A DNA stretch of 64,000 nt from Celeribacter neptunius (lineage in GTDB: Bacteria > Pseudomonadota > Alphaproteobacteria > Rhodobacterales > Rhodobacteraceae), in contig NZ_FORH01000006.1 in NCBI RefSeq assembly GCF_900113955.1, positions 235,145-299,144 of the forward strand, given 5' to 3'. Positions 35,142-43,286 of this stretch are shown piece after piece. Position 1 is the first letter of the stretch; every line of letters begins with the position of its first letter. Position numbers and translations under genes: made by a program. The notes below the pieces were generated by a model that saw only the letters and a program-made list of their open reading frames with translations, did no database searches and was not told the DNA's origin.

Positions 35142-37684
35142 GCTTTGGCGCGCAAATCCGGCTGGCCTGGGCCATCGCCCGGCGGGAGCTGCGGGCGGGG
35201 CTGAGCGGCTTTTGGGTGTTGATCCTGAGCCTTGCGCTGGGCGTGGCGGCCATTGCTGCGGTCACTTCGGTGCGCGACATGATCTCCGGCGGGCTGGCGC
35301 GGGAAGGCGCCACCATGTTGGGCGGTGACGCGGAATTGCAATTTACCTATCGTTTTGCCTCTGAGGAGGAGCGCGGCTGGATGCAGGATCGTGCCGAGAC
35401 CCTGTCCGAGATCGCCGATTTCCGCTCCATGCTGGCGCCAGACGGCGCGGCGGCAGAGGGTCGCGCCCTGACGCAGGTGAAAGCCGTCGATGGCGCTTAT
35501 CCTTTGACGGGGCAGGTGGAGCTGACGCCTGCGATGCCGCTCGCGACCGCCCTGGCGGGGCAAGATGGCCTGCCCGGGGTCGTTCTGGCGCCGATCCTGA
35601 TGGAACGTTTGGGGCTCACCCCCGGTGATGCGGTGCGGATCGGCGATGTGCCTTTCGTGGTGATGGCAGCGCTCACCCATGAGCCCGATGGTGCAGGCGC
35701 CGGCTTTACCCTCGGGCCACGCAGCCTCGTCGCACTCGATGCGTTGAAAGACACCACGCTTCTCGCCCCCGGCACCCTGTTCGAGAGCGCCTATCGCTTG
35801 AAGCTGCCGCCGGGCAGCGATCTCGACCAGTTGAAAAACACGGCACAATCCGAGCTGGCCGCCGGGGCGTTCCGGTGGCGCGATGCCCGCAATGGCGCGC
35901 CGGGTGTGAGCCGTTTCGTCGATCAGCTCAGTTCCTTTCTGGTGCTGGTCGGTCTGGCCGGTCTCGCGGTGGGCGGCGTCGGCGTCTCCTCTGCCGTGCG
36001 CAGCTATCTCGACCGCAAGATCGCGGTGATCGCCACGCTCAAGACATTGGGCGCCGAGCGACGGGTGATCTTTATTTCCTATCTGATGCAGATCGGTGTG
36101 CTGACGGCGCTGGCGATCCTCGCCGGGCTGGTGCTGGGCGGGCTTCTGCCGCTGCTGGCGCTGCCTCTGGTGCAACAGCTCCTGCCGGTGCCCGTCGAGA
36201 TGGGGGTCCATCTCGCACCACTCTTTGAGGCGGCGCTCTATGGCGTTTTGGCGAGTGCCATTTTCGTCCTCTGGCCTCTGGCGCGTAGCGAACGCATCCG
36301 CCCCGCCGCGCTCTATCGCGAGGCGCTGATCGGGCTGACGGGCCTGCCGCGCTGGCCCTATCTTTTGACCATCTCCGGGCTGATCGCCCTGTTGATCCTG
36401 GCGGCCGTGATCCTGTCGGACAGTGCGCGGCTGGTGCTCTGGTCCTTTCTTGGCCTTGCCATCACCTTCGGGGTCCTGGTTCTGGCCGGGCGCGGGCTGG
36501 GCCGGGTGTCAAAGGCATTGTCGCATAGCCGGTTCGCGCGTCGCGCCCTGCCGCTCAGGCTCGCGCTTGGCTCCGTCGGCGGGCCGGGCGGCGAGGTGAC
36601 CTCGGTCGTGCTGTCGCTCGGGCTCGGGCTGACCGTGCTCTCCGCCATCGGCCAGATCGACAGCAATATGCGCAGCGCCATCGCCCGGGACCTGCCGGAA
36701 CGCGCGCCCTCCTATTACGTGGTCGATATCCAGCCCGATCAGATCGACGGGCTCAGCGACCGGGTGACGAGCGATCCCGGCGTGTCGCGGTTCGAGAAGG
36801 CCCCGATGCTGCGCGGCGTGATCACGCGGATCAACGGTCAGGACGCCAAGGAGGTCGCCGGTGCGCATTGGGTGCTGCGCGGCGATCGCGGCATCACCTA
36901 TGCCGAGACGCCTTCGAGCAACACCAAGATCACCGCCGGCACATGGTGGTCGCTCGAAGACAAGGCGCCGCAGATCAGCTTCGCCGCCAAGGAGGCCGAG
37001 GAAATGGGGCTCAAACTCGGAGATACGATGACGGTCAATGTGCTTGGCCGCGACATCACCGGCACGATCACCTCGTTTCGCGAGGTGGATTTCTCCGGCG
37101 CCGGCATGGGCTTTATCCTGACGATGAACCCGGCGGCTCTGGCCGGTGCGCCGCACACATGGATCGCCACGATCTATGCCGATGAGGCCGCCGAAGCGCC
37201 GCTCATTCGCGATCTGGCGCGGGCCTATCCCAATATCACCACGATCCGGGTGCGTGACGCCATCGAACAGGTGGTGACGATCTTGCAAAGCATCGCGTCG
37301 GCCACCACTTTGGGCGCGCTGGTGACCCTGGTCGCAGGAGCCGTCGTGCTGATCGGGGCGGCGGTGGCCGGCGAGGAACGACGTCGCTATGAGGCGGCGG
37401 TGCTCAAGACGCTGGGGGCTTCGCGTGGCAAGGTCTTGCTGAGCTTCGCCCTGCGCGCCGTGATCCTCGGCGCGGCGGCCGGTCTGGTGGCGCTCGTCTC
37501 CGGGGCGACGATTGCCTGGGCGGTGCTGCATTTCGTGATGGAGGCGGACTTCATGCTTTCGCTCGGATCCGCCCTGCCGATCATCCTTGGCGGCATCACG
37601 CTCACCAGCCTGAGTTCCCTGTGGATGTCCTGGCGCGCCATGGGGGTGCGCCCGGCGCAGGTGCTCAGAGCGGCGGAAAGCTGA
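35138..37684 (+). CDS. ybbP: ABC transporter permease YbbP (FtsX-like)
   Basis: An 848-residue permease with the double-MacB/FtsX architecture: an N-terminal transmembrane helix (about residues 22-45), a periplasmic domain, three helices near 265-410, further helices around 420-475, a second periplasmic region, and a final three-helix FtsX block (about 700-840). The GTG start overlaps the ybbA stop as GTGA, with GGAGG upstream. It is the partner of YbbA in a lipid- or envelope-related exporter. It is convergent with the allA gene, 40 bases beyond the stop. Confidence 0.92.
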   Translation: MSFGAQIRLAWAIARRELRAGLSGFWVLILSLALGVAAIAAVTSVRDMISGGLAREGATMLGGDAELQFTYRFASEEERGWMQDRAETLSEIADFRSMLAPDGAAAEGRALTQVKAVDGAYPLTGQVELTPAMPLATALAGQDGLPGVVLAPILMERLGLTPGDAVRIGDVPFVVMAALTHEPDGAGAGFTLGPRSLVALDALKDTTLLAPGTLFESAYRLKLPPGSDLDQLKNTAQSELAAGAFRWRDARNGAPGVSRFVDQLSSFLVLVGLAGLAVGGVGVSSAVRSYLDRKIAVIATLKTLGAERRVIFISYLMQIGVLTALAILAGLVLGGLLPLLALPLVQQLLPVPVEMGVHLAPLFEAALYGVLASAIFVLWPLARSERIRPAALYREALIGLTGLPRWPYLLTISGLIALLILAAVILSDSARLVLWSFLGLAITFGVLVLAGRGLGRVSKALSHSRFARRALPLRLALGSVGGPGGEVTSVVLSLGLGLTVLSAIGQIDSNMRSAIARDLPERAPSYYVVDIQPDQIDGLSDRVTSDPGVSRFEKAPMLRGVITRINGQDAKEVAGAHWVLRGDRGITYAETPSSNTKITAGTWWSLEDKAPQISFAAKEAEEMGLKLGDTMTVNVLGRDITGTITSFREVDFSGAGMGFILTMNPAALAGAPHTWIATIYADEAAEAPLIRDLARAYPNITTIRVRDAIEQVVTILQSIASATTLGALVTLVAGAVVLIGAAVAGEERRRYEAAVLKTLGASRGKVLLSFALRAVILGAAAGLVALVSGATIAWAVLHFVMEADFMLSLGSALPIILGGITLTSLSSLWMSWRAMGVRPAQVLRAAES

Positions 37685-37724
37685 TCCTTGCCGCCGCTCG
37701 TCTCCTATCGGGGCGCGGACAGGC

Positions 37725-38216
37725 TCAAACGGTGTGGGTGATCAGCCAAGGCGCCTCGAACCAATGCTCTTCGAGATTGGGCGTTTCGCCGATCCGGTCG
37801 ACGACGGCGAACATGCCACTGCCGGTGAGCGGGGTCAGCACCCCGTGCCATGTGCCCCGGTGGAAATTGATCGCCTGCGCGCCATTAGTGACAAAGGCGC
37901 GGGGCGGGGCGTCCGGTCCATCGGCAACGACCACCAGAAACGGATCGGCGGACATCGGCACGAAAGCCTGCGAGCCTTCCGGGTGACGTTCGATCAGATC
38001 GAGCGTGTAGGGGAAGGTCCTGAGCTCGGCATGAAACACCGAGATGCCGACCCGCCCGCCACTCTCGGGGGTGACATCAACCCGGGCGCGGTCGTGATAG
38101 CGGCCGCATTTGCCCTGATTGATGATCTTGTCGGGTGCGCCCTCGACGTCCAGCACATCGCCATAAGGGGCAAAGGCCTCGGGCGTCAGCGGCTCTGTCG
38201 TGATGCTGCGTGTCAT
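37725..38216 (-). CDS. allA: Ureidoglycolate lyase
   Basis: A 163-residue AllA-family enzyme that splits (S)-ureidoglycolate into glyoxylate and urea, the last step of the pathway encoded here. The conserved start EPLTPEAFAPYGDVL, INQGKCGRYHDRA, and the RGTWHGVLTPL stretch (catalytic and metal-site region) are present. The ATG at 38216 has GAGG upstream and gives the usual length; the frame open to 38402 only mirrors the upstream gene. It is separated from the ureidoglycine aminohydrolase gene by 7 bases, so both belong to one operon. Confidence 0.93.
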   Translation of the reverse strand: MTRSITTEPLTPEAFAPYGDVLDVEGAPDKIINQGKCGRYHDRARVDVTPESGGRVGISVFHAELRTFPYTLDLIERHPEGSQAFVPMSADPFLVVVADGPDAPPRAFVTNGAQAINFHRGTWHGVLTPLTGSGMFAVVDRIGETPNLEEHWFEAPWLITHTV

Positions 38217-38223
38217 ATGCGCC

Positions 38224-39054
38224 TCACCCCAGCTCCAGCTTGGCGTGACGGTTGACGTCCTTGTACAGGAGATAGCGGAAGGGCCGGCGCCCGGCAGCGT
38301 AACAGGCCTGCGGGCAGAAGGCACGCAGCCACAGGAAGTCGCCCTCGGAGACCTCGACCCAGTCCTGATTGAGCAGATAGACGCCACGCCCCTGCAACAC
38401 ATAGAGCCCGTGTTCCATCACATGGGTTTCGGCGAAGGGGATGGTGCCGCCCGGCAGGAAGGTCACGATATTGACGTGGAAATCATAACGCAGGTCATGC
38501 GGATCGACAAAGCGAGAGGTCGACCAATAGCCCGAAGTATTGGGCATCTCGACCGGCGGTTTTTCCATATCCGCGGTGACAAAACTCTCCGGCGCCTCAA
38601 TGCCCGGCGCGGGTTCGTAGCGTTTGCGGATCCAGACAAAGGTCACCGGCGTGTCATTGTCATTGGCAATCGTGTATTTGTCGCCCGGTGCGATGAAGAC
38701 ATAGCTGCCGGGTTCCAGCTGATGGGCACGCGCCCCAATGGTGATGCGCATGTGCCCGGCCAGAACGAAAATCACGCATTCGGCCATCGGATCGGGCTCC
38801 GGGTCGGTCGCGCCGCCCCCCGGGCTGACCTCGACGATCAGCTGGGCAAAGGTCTCGGCAAAGCCGGTGAGCGGGCGGGCGAGCGTCCAGGCGCGGGTCT
38901 TGTCCCAGCCAGGCAGGTAGCTCACCACGATATCCGACATCACCCCATGCGGGATGACCGCATAGGAATTGGTGAAAACGGCGCGTTCGCGCGCATGATT
39001 GTTCTGGTCCGGCAGGCCGCCCGTGGGCGCGCAATAGGTATATTCGTATTTCAT
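38224..39054 (-). CDS. allE: (S)-ureidoglycine aminohydrolase
   Basis: A 276-residue bicupin that hydrolyses (S)-ureidoglycine to ureidoglycolate and ammonia. Two cupin barrels are visible: one around residues 70-135 (CVIFVLAGHMRITIGA) and the C-terminal metal-binding barrel with GTIPFAETHVMEHGLYVLQG (manganese ligands among E/H here). The Y-C-A-P-T-G-G start (MKYEYTYCAPTGG) is typical. It is preceded by the puuE fusion gene 12 bases upstream on the same strand. This step uses the product of allantoate amidohydrolase, which is not in this window. Confidence 0.92.
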   Translation of the reverse strand: MKYEYTYCAPTGGLPDQNNHARERAVFTNSYAVIPHGVMSDIVVSYLPGWDKTRAWTLARPLTGFAETFAQLIVEVSPGGGATDPEPDPMAECVIFVLAGHMRITIGARAHQLEPGSYVFIAPGDKYTIANDNDTPVTFVWIRKRYEPAPGIEAPESFVTADMEKPPVEMPNTSGYWSTSRFVDPHDLRYDFHVNIVTFLPGGTIPFAETHVMEHGLYVLQGRGVYLLNQDWVEVSEGDFLWLRAFCPQACYAAGRRPFRYLLYKDVNRHAKLELG

Positions 39055-39066
39055 TGGGGTCTCGGG

Positions 39067-40494
39067 TTAGAGGTCCATATCCTTCAGCCGATGCCACGCA
39101 ATCCGTTCGACCTGTTGGCAGGCCGTCTTGAATTCTTCGTCTCTGGAATGCTCCAGCCGGGCGTGGAAAGCCGCGAGGATTGTCTCCTTGGTATTGTCTT
39201 TCACCGCGATGATAAAGGGGAAGCCGAATTTTTCGGTATATTTGCCGTTCAAAGCTTCGAAGGCGGTGCGCTCGGCGTCGGTGAGCGCGTCGAGGCCGGC
39301 GGAGGCCTGTTCCGACGTGCTTTCTGCGGTGAGGCGCTTGGCCTGTGCCAGCTTGCCCGCGAGATCCGGATGCGCGATCAGCACACCGCTTTTCTCGGCA
39401 TCCGAAGAGCTGCGGAAAGCGCGGCACAGCGCCGAATGCGTGCCGATCCATGTGTCATGGGCCGGACCAAGCTCGAGGTCCCAGGCGCGTTCCGCGACCC
39501 AGGGGCTGTGTTCGAAAATTGCGCCGAACCTGGCGACATACTCGTCTTTCGACATCTGCGACGGCTTTTCTTTGCGCATATGCGGATGGGTCGCGGCCCA
39601 GTGTTTCGCGATATCGATCCGGCGCGGGGTCCAGATGTCGTCAAAGCCCTTGATATAGTCGATGAACTTCTTGAGCCCTGCGAGTTTGCCCGGACGCCCG
39701 ATCAAACGGCAATGCAGCCCGATGTTCATCATCTTCGGGGTGCTTTCAGTGCCCTCGGCATAGAGCGTGTCGAAGGCGTCCTTGAGATAGGTAAAGAACT
39801 GCTCGCCGGTGATATAGCCGGGCGCCGTGGCAAAGCGCATGTCATTGGCCTCGAGCGTATAGGGGATAATGAGCTGATCGCGCTCCCCGACTTCGAGCCA
39901 ATAGGGCAGGTCGTCGTCATACGTGTCGGAGACATAATCGAACCCGCCTTCTTCCGCCACAAGCCGCACGGTGTTCTCGGAACAGCGCCCGGTGTACCAG
40001 CCATAGGGCCGTTCGCCGGTGACTTCCTCGTGCAGGCGGATCGCCTCGGCAATCGCGGCGCGTTCCTCGGCCTCGGGCATATCCTTGTGCTCGACCCATT
40101 TCAGCCCGTGCGAGGCGATCTCCCAGCCGGCGTCCTGCATGGCCGCGACCTGTTCCGGCGAGCGCGCGAGCGCCGTGGCGACACCATAGATGGTCACCGG
40201 AATCTCGGCATTGGTGAATAGGCGGTGCAAACGCCAGAACCCGGCCCGGGCGCCATATTCATAGATCGATTCCATGTTCCAGTGGCGCTGGCCCTGCCAC
40301 ATGGCGGCGCCGGCGATGTCGGACAGGAAGGCTTCGGAGGCCGCATCACCATGCAGCACGCAGTTTTCGCCGCCTTCCTCGTAGTTCAGCACGAATTGCA
40401 CCGCCACCTTGGCGCCGCCGGGCCATTTCGGATCGGGGGCGTTGGCTCCGTACCCAGACATGTTGCGAACATAACGCGGCGGATTTTTCGGCAT
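39067..40494 (-). CDS. puuE: Allantoinase PuuE fused to OHCU decarboxylase
   Basis: A 475-residue two-domain enzyme. Residues about 1-305 are the polysaccharide-deacetylase-like allantoinase PuuE, with NYEEGGENCVLHGD and SHGLKWVEHKDM, which opens allantoin to allantoate without the metal-dependent amidohydrolase fold. Residues about 310-475 are 2-oxo-4-hydroxy-4-carboxy-5-ureidoimidazoline decarboxylase, with HSPWVAERAW (catalytic His) and the C-terminal KFGFPFIIAVKDNTKETIL. The order is reversed relative to the reactions, which suggests domain independence. The ATG at 40494 is the start that opens the PuuE fold; an in-frame extension to 40575 reaches into the control region. Confidence 0.93.
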   Translation of the reverse strand: MPKNPPRYVRNMSGYGANAPDPKWPGGAKVAVQFVLNYEEGGENCVLHGDAASEAFLSDIAGAAMWQGQRHWNMESIYEYGARAGFWRLHRLFTNAEIPVTIYGVATALARSPEQVAAMQDAGWEIASHGLKWVEHKDMPEAEERAAIAEAIRLHEEVTGERPYGWYTGRCSENTVRLVAEEGGFDYVSDTYDDDLPYWLEVGERDQLIIPYTLEANDMRFATAPGYITGEQFFTYLKDAFDTLYAEGTESTPKMMNIGLHCRLIGRPGKLAGLKKFIDYIKGFDDIWTPRRIDIAKHWAATHPHMRKEKPSQMSKDEYVARFGAIFEHSPWVAERAWDLELGPAHDTWIGTHSALCRAFRSSSDAEKSGVLIAHPDLAGKLAQAKRLTAESTSEQASAGLDALTDAERTAFEALNGKYTEKFGFPFIIAVKDNTKETILAAFHARLEHSRDEEFKTACQQVERIAWHRLKDMDL

Positions 40495-40515
40495 TTTTCG
40501 TGGCCTTCGTGTTTT

Positions 40516-40544
40516 TTGACTAATTGGTAGGCTTGTGAGATATC
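40516..40544 (+). promoter_or_regulatory. Candidate promoter upstream of uraH-puuD
   Basis: TTGACT at 40516-40521 matches five of six bases of the -35 consensus. A 17-base spacer leads to GATATC at 40539-40544, which matches the -10 consensus only partly. It precedes the operator-like dyad at 40547. Confidence 0.35.
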
Positions 40545-40546
40545 GA

Positions 40547-40560
40547 ATACTCTTTTGTAT
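40547..40560. promoter_or_regulatory. Dyad ATAC-N6-GTAT, putative operator
   Basis: ATACTCTTTTGTAT is a dyad of the size bound by GntR-family repressors, located in the 151-base divergent region between puuE and uraH. One more flanking base pair (G/C) also fits at 40545 and 40562. No regulator gene is adjacent. Confidence 0.35.
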
Positions 40561-40587
40561 GCAATCTGGCGACAATCTTCATTGCCG

Positions 40588-40607
40588 CTGTCGGAGCTTT
40601 CCGACAG
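40588..40607 (+). repeat. Hairpin in the uraH leader
   Basis: A perfect 8-bp stem, CTGTCGGA (40588-40595) with TCCGACAG (40600-40607), and a GCTT loop. It lies 39 bases before the uraH ATG. No T-run follows, so it is not a terminator. It may be an mRNA structure or a second operator. Confidence 0.5.
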
Positions 40608-40645
40608 TCTTCTGAGGAAACGCTAACAATTTGGGCAGCTTCTCT

Positions 40646-41005
40646 ATGACGTCCGGTTTTTTGACCACCCATGTTCTCGACACGGCCAAGGGGCTTCCCG
40701 CTGAAGGGATCGAGATTGCGCTCTATCGTGTGACTGGCAACAGCCACACGAAAATCGCGACAGCCATCACCAACAGTGACGGTCGCACCGATGCACCGAT
40801 CCTGCCGGCGGAGAAATTCACAACCGGGACCTATGAGCTGATCTTTTTCGCGGGAGAGTACCTGAGACGCACGGGGCAGGCGGGGGATGATCCGCTGTTC
40901 CTCGATCAGATCCCGATCCGTTTCGGCATCAATGACGCGGACAGCCATTATCATGTGCCGCTGTTGCTGTCGCCCTTCAGCTATTCGACCTACCGGGGGA
41001 GCTAA
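40646..41005 (+). CDS. uraH: 5-hydroxyisourate hydrolase
   Basis: A 119-residue transthyretin-like protein that hydrolyses 5-hydroxyisourate to OHCU. The signature GFLTTHVLDTAKGLPA opens the protein, HYHVPLLLSPFSYSTYRGS closes it (YRGS tail), and the central basic and His residues are conserved. The ATG at 40646 lacks a strong ribosome site. A TTG at 40631, five codons upstream, has GAGGA at 11 bases and is an alternative. It is divergent from puuE and followed 1 base later by puuD, so these two steps are co-transcribed. Confidence 0.93.
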   Translation: MTSGFLTTHVLDTAKGLPAEGIEIALYRVTGNSHTKIATAITNSDGRTDAPILPAEKFTTGTYELIFFAGEYLRRTGQAGDDPLFLDQIPIRFGINDADSHYHVPLLLSPFSYSTYRGS

Positions 41006-41006
41006 G

Positions 41007-42245
41007 ATGAGTTTGCTACCGATTTTCTGGGAATGGGCGGAGTTCGCCCTGCGCTGGTTGCATGTGGTCACCGCGATCGCGTGGATCGGCTCGTCGTTCT
41101 ATTTCATCGCGCTCGATCTCGGGCTGCACCCGTCCTCGGACCGCCGTCAGGGCGTCCATGGCGAGGAATGGCAGGTCCATGGCGGCGGTTTTTATTTCAT
41201 CCAGAAATACATGGTCGCACCGGCGCGCATGCCTGAGGATCTCGTCTGGTTCAAATGGGAAAGCTATGCGACCTGGCTGTCGGGTTTCGCGCTCATGGCG
41301 GTGGTCTATTACCTCGGCGCCGAGTTGTTCCTGATCGATCCGAATGTGATGGAACTGTCGAATGGCGCGGCGATTGCGATCTCGATAGCCTCGCTGGCCT
41401 TTGGCTGGATCGCCTATAACACGATCTGCAAGCTGATGCTGGGCAAGGGCGACACCTATCTGATGCTCATCCTCTACGTGATCCTGGTGGTGATGGCCTG
41501 GGGCTATACCCAGGTCTTTTCCGGCCGGGCGGCGTTCCTGCATCTCGGCGCCTTCACCGCCACGGTGATGAGCGCCAATGTGTTCTTCATCATCATTCCG
41601 AACCAGAAGATCGTGGTCAAAGACCTGGTCGCGGGTCGCACGCCGGACGCCAAATACGGCAAGATCGCCAAGCAGCGTTCGACCCATAACAACTATCTGA
41701 CCCTGCCGGTGCTGTTCATGATGCTGTCGAACCACTACCCGCTGGCCTTCGCCTCGCAGTACAACTGGATCATCGCGGCGCTGGTGTTCCTGATGGGGGT
41801 CACCATCCGGCATTTCTTCAACACCATGCATGCGCACAAGGGCATGCTGTGGTGGACCTGGGGGCTCACGGTGGGTCTGTTCCTGATCGTGATGTGGCTC
41901 TCCACCGCCGGGATTTTCATGCAGGACAAGGGCGAGGATGAGGCCGCCGCTCTGGGGCCGATGGCGCAGAAATTTGCCTCTGCCGAAGGCTTCGAGGATG
42001 TGCACGATATCGTGGTGACCAATTGTTCCATGTGCCATTCCCGCGAACCCTATTGGGAGGGCATGGCTGCGCCGCCCAAGGGCATTCGTCTCGAAACCAC
42101 GCAAGAGGTGGCGACACTGGCCAAGGAAATCTGGCTGCAAGCGGGTGTGACCCATGCCATGCCGCCAGCTGGAAGCTATATGGCGCTAGACGACGAGAGC
42201 CGAGACGCCATTCGCAAATGGTACGAAGGCGCGATCGAGGGCTAA
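41007..42245 (+). CDS. puuD: Membrane urate hydroxylase PuuD with C-terminal cytochrome c domain
   Basis: A 412-residue integral membrane enzyme oxidising urate to 5-hydroxyisourate; it passes electrons to the respiratory chain and avoids making H2O2. Eight or so transmembrane helices occupy residues about 10-300 (with the WLHVVTAIAWIGSSFYFIALD start), and the C-terminal periplasmic cytochrome c carries CSMCH (C340, C343, H344). The start at 41007 has GGGGGAG upstream. Soluble uricase or HpxO is not encoded here. A terminator follows. Confidence 0.93.
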   Translation: MSLLPIFWEWAEFALRWLHVVTAIAWIGSSFYFIALDLGLHPSSDRRQGVHGEEWQVHGGGFYFIQKYMVAPARMPEDLVWFKWESYATWLSGFALMAVVYYLGAELFLIDPNVMELSNGAAIAISIASLAFGWIAYNTICKLMLGKGDTYLMLILYVILVVMAWGYTQVFSGRAAFLHLGAFTATVMSANVFFIIIPNQKIVVKDLVAGRTPDAKYGKIAKQRSTHNNYLTLPVLFMMLSNHYPLAFASQYNWIIAALVFLMGVTIRHFFNTMHAHKGMLWWTWGLTVGLFLIVMWLSTAGIFMQDKGEDEAAALGPMAQKFASAEGFEDVHDIVVTNCSMCHSREPYWEGMAAPPKGIRLETTQEVATLAKEIWLQAGVTHAMPPAGSYMALDDESRDAIRKWYEGAIEG

Positions 42246-42273
42246 GGCCAGAGCGTATCAACCAAGGATCTGA

Positions 42274-42300
42274 GGCGGGGCTTCCCCGCCTTATCTTTTT
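42274..42300 (+). terminator. Terminator after puuD
   Basis: A 7-bp GC stem, GGCGGGG (42274-42280) with CCCCGCC (42284-42290), and a CTT loop, followed by TTATCTTTTT. It overlaps the 3' end of the convergent galM gene. Confidence 0.8.
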
Positions 42301-43286
42301 GAGAAGCTCCAGCGTGTCTCCTGCCGGTATGTCTCGTGAGGCATGAGTTTTACCGAGGGGAATTCCGGATGGTTCGGCGCATCAGGCCAGCCTTGTGCCT
42401 CCAAAGCGATGCCACAGAAACCGACCTCAGGCAGGCCACGGTGACCGGCGAAATCGCCGCTGCCGATGGGCGCAGCATCAAACACCTGTAGCCCCGCTTC
42501 TGTGGTGTCCATCCGCATCTCGACGCCGCGGGTGCCGAGCAGGGTTGCGGCGGGTTTCATGTCGCCCGATCGGTCCGCAAGGCAGAAGTTGTGATCATAG
42601 CGCTGGGCATCGCTGGGCCGGAGCACGCGCCCCGCGCGCAGATCGAAGCCTGTGCCCGCGACGGTTGTCGCCTCTGTCGGGATCATCCGTGCGTCCACCG
42701 GCAGATATCGCTCCGCCGCGACCTGGAGCCAATGACCATCGGTGGTCTCGGTGCCGTCGAGGTTCCAATAGGAGTGATTGGCGATGTTCATCAGCGTCGG
42801 CGCGTCGGTGCTGGCGTTGATCTCGAGCCGCAGCGTGGCGGGCGCCTCGACCGTATAGCGCGCGGTGATCAGCCGTGTGCCGGGAAAACCGCCCTTGCCG
42901 TGGGGCAGGGTGAGGGTCAGGGTCGCCGAGGTGGCGGTGAGCGCGGCGATCTGCCAAAGCTCGGTGAACATGCCCTGTGCCCCGCCATGCAGAAGTGTCT
43001 CGCCCTCATTGGGCTCAAAGCAAAGCTCCTGCCCGCCGAGCTGGGCCCGCGCTCCCGCGATGCGATTGGCGACCGGGCCGACCAGAGCGCCCCAGAAATC
43101 CATCGGGCCGTGTTCATAGGCGCGGATGTCGGAGCTGCCCAGCGTCAGCCCATAGGGCACGCCGCGCAGCCGCACATCGTTGAGAATGGCACCATAGGTC
43201 AGAATCTTGACCGTCAGATCGCCGGCGCTCAGGGTGATCGCGTCGACCGGGCGCCCGTCGCGCAATGTGCCGAAACGTGCCTTCAT
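42291..43286 (-). CDS. galM: Aldose 1-epimerase (galactose mutarotase)
   Basis: A 331-residue GalM-type enzyme converting alpha and beta anomers of hexoses. The catalytic histidine pattern is readable in IANHSYWNLDG, a second His in GETLLHGGAQG, and a beta-sandwich typical of the family runs throughout, with the C-terminal PHETYRQETRW. Its start overlaps the end of the DgoK-like gene by ATGA, and the two are probably co-transcribed. This suggests a role in a sugar (galactose or galactonate) pathway, but no sugar transporter or dehydrogenase is nearby. Confidence 0.92.
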   Translation of the reverse strand: MKARFGTLRDGRPVDAITLSAGDLTVKILTYGAILNDVRLRGVPYGLTLGSSDIRAYEHGPMDFWGALVGPVANRIAGARAQLGGQELCFEPNEGETLLHGGAQGMFTELWQIAALTATSATLTLTLPHGKGGFPGTRLITARYTVEAPATLRLEINASTDAPTLMNIANHSYWNLDGTETTDGHWLQVAAERYLPVDARMIPTEATTVAGTGFDLRAGRVLRPSDAQRYDHNFCLADRSGDMKPAATLLGTRGVEMRMDTTEAGLQVFDAAPIGSGDFAGHRGLPEVGFCGIALEAQGWPDAPNHPEFPSVKLMPHETYRQETRWSFSKR

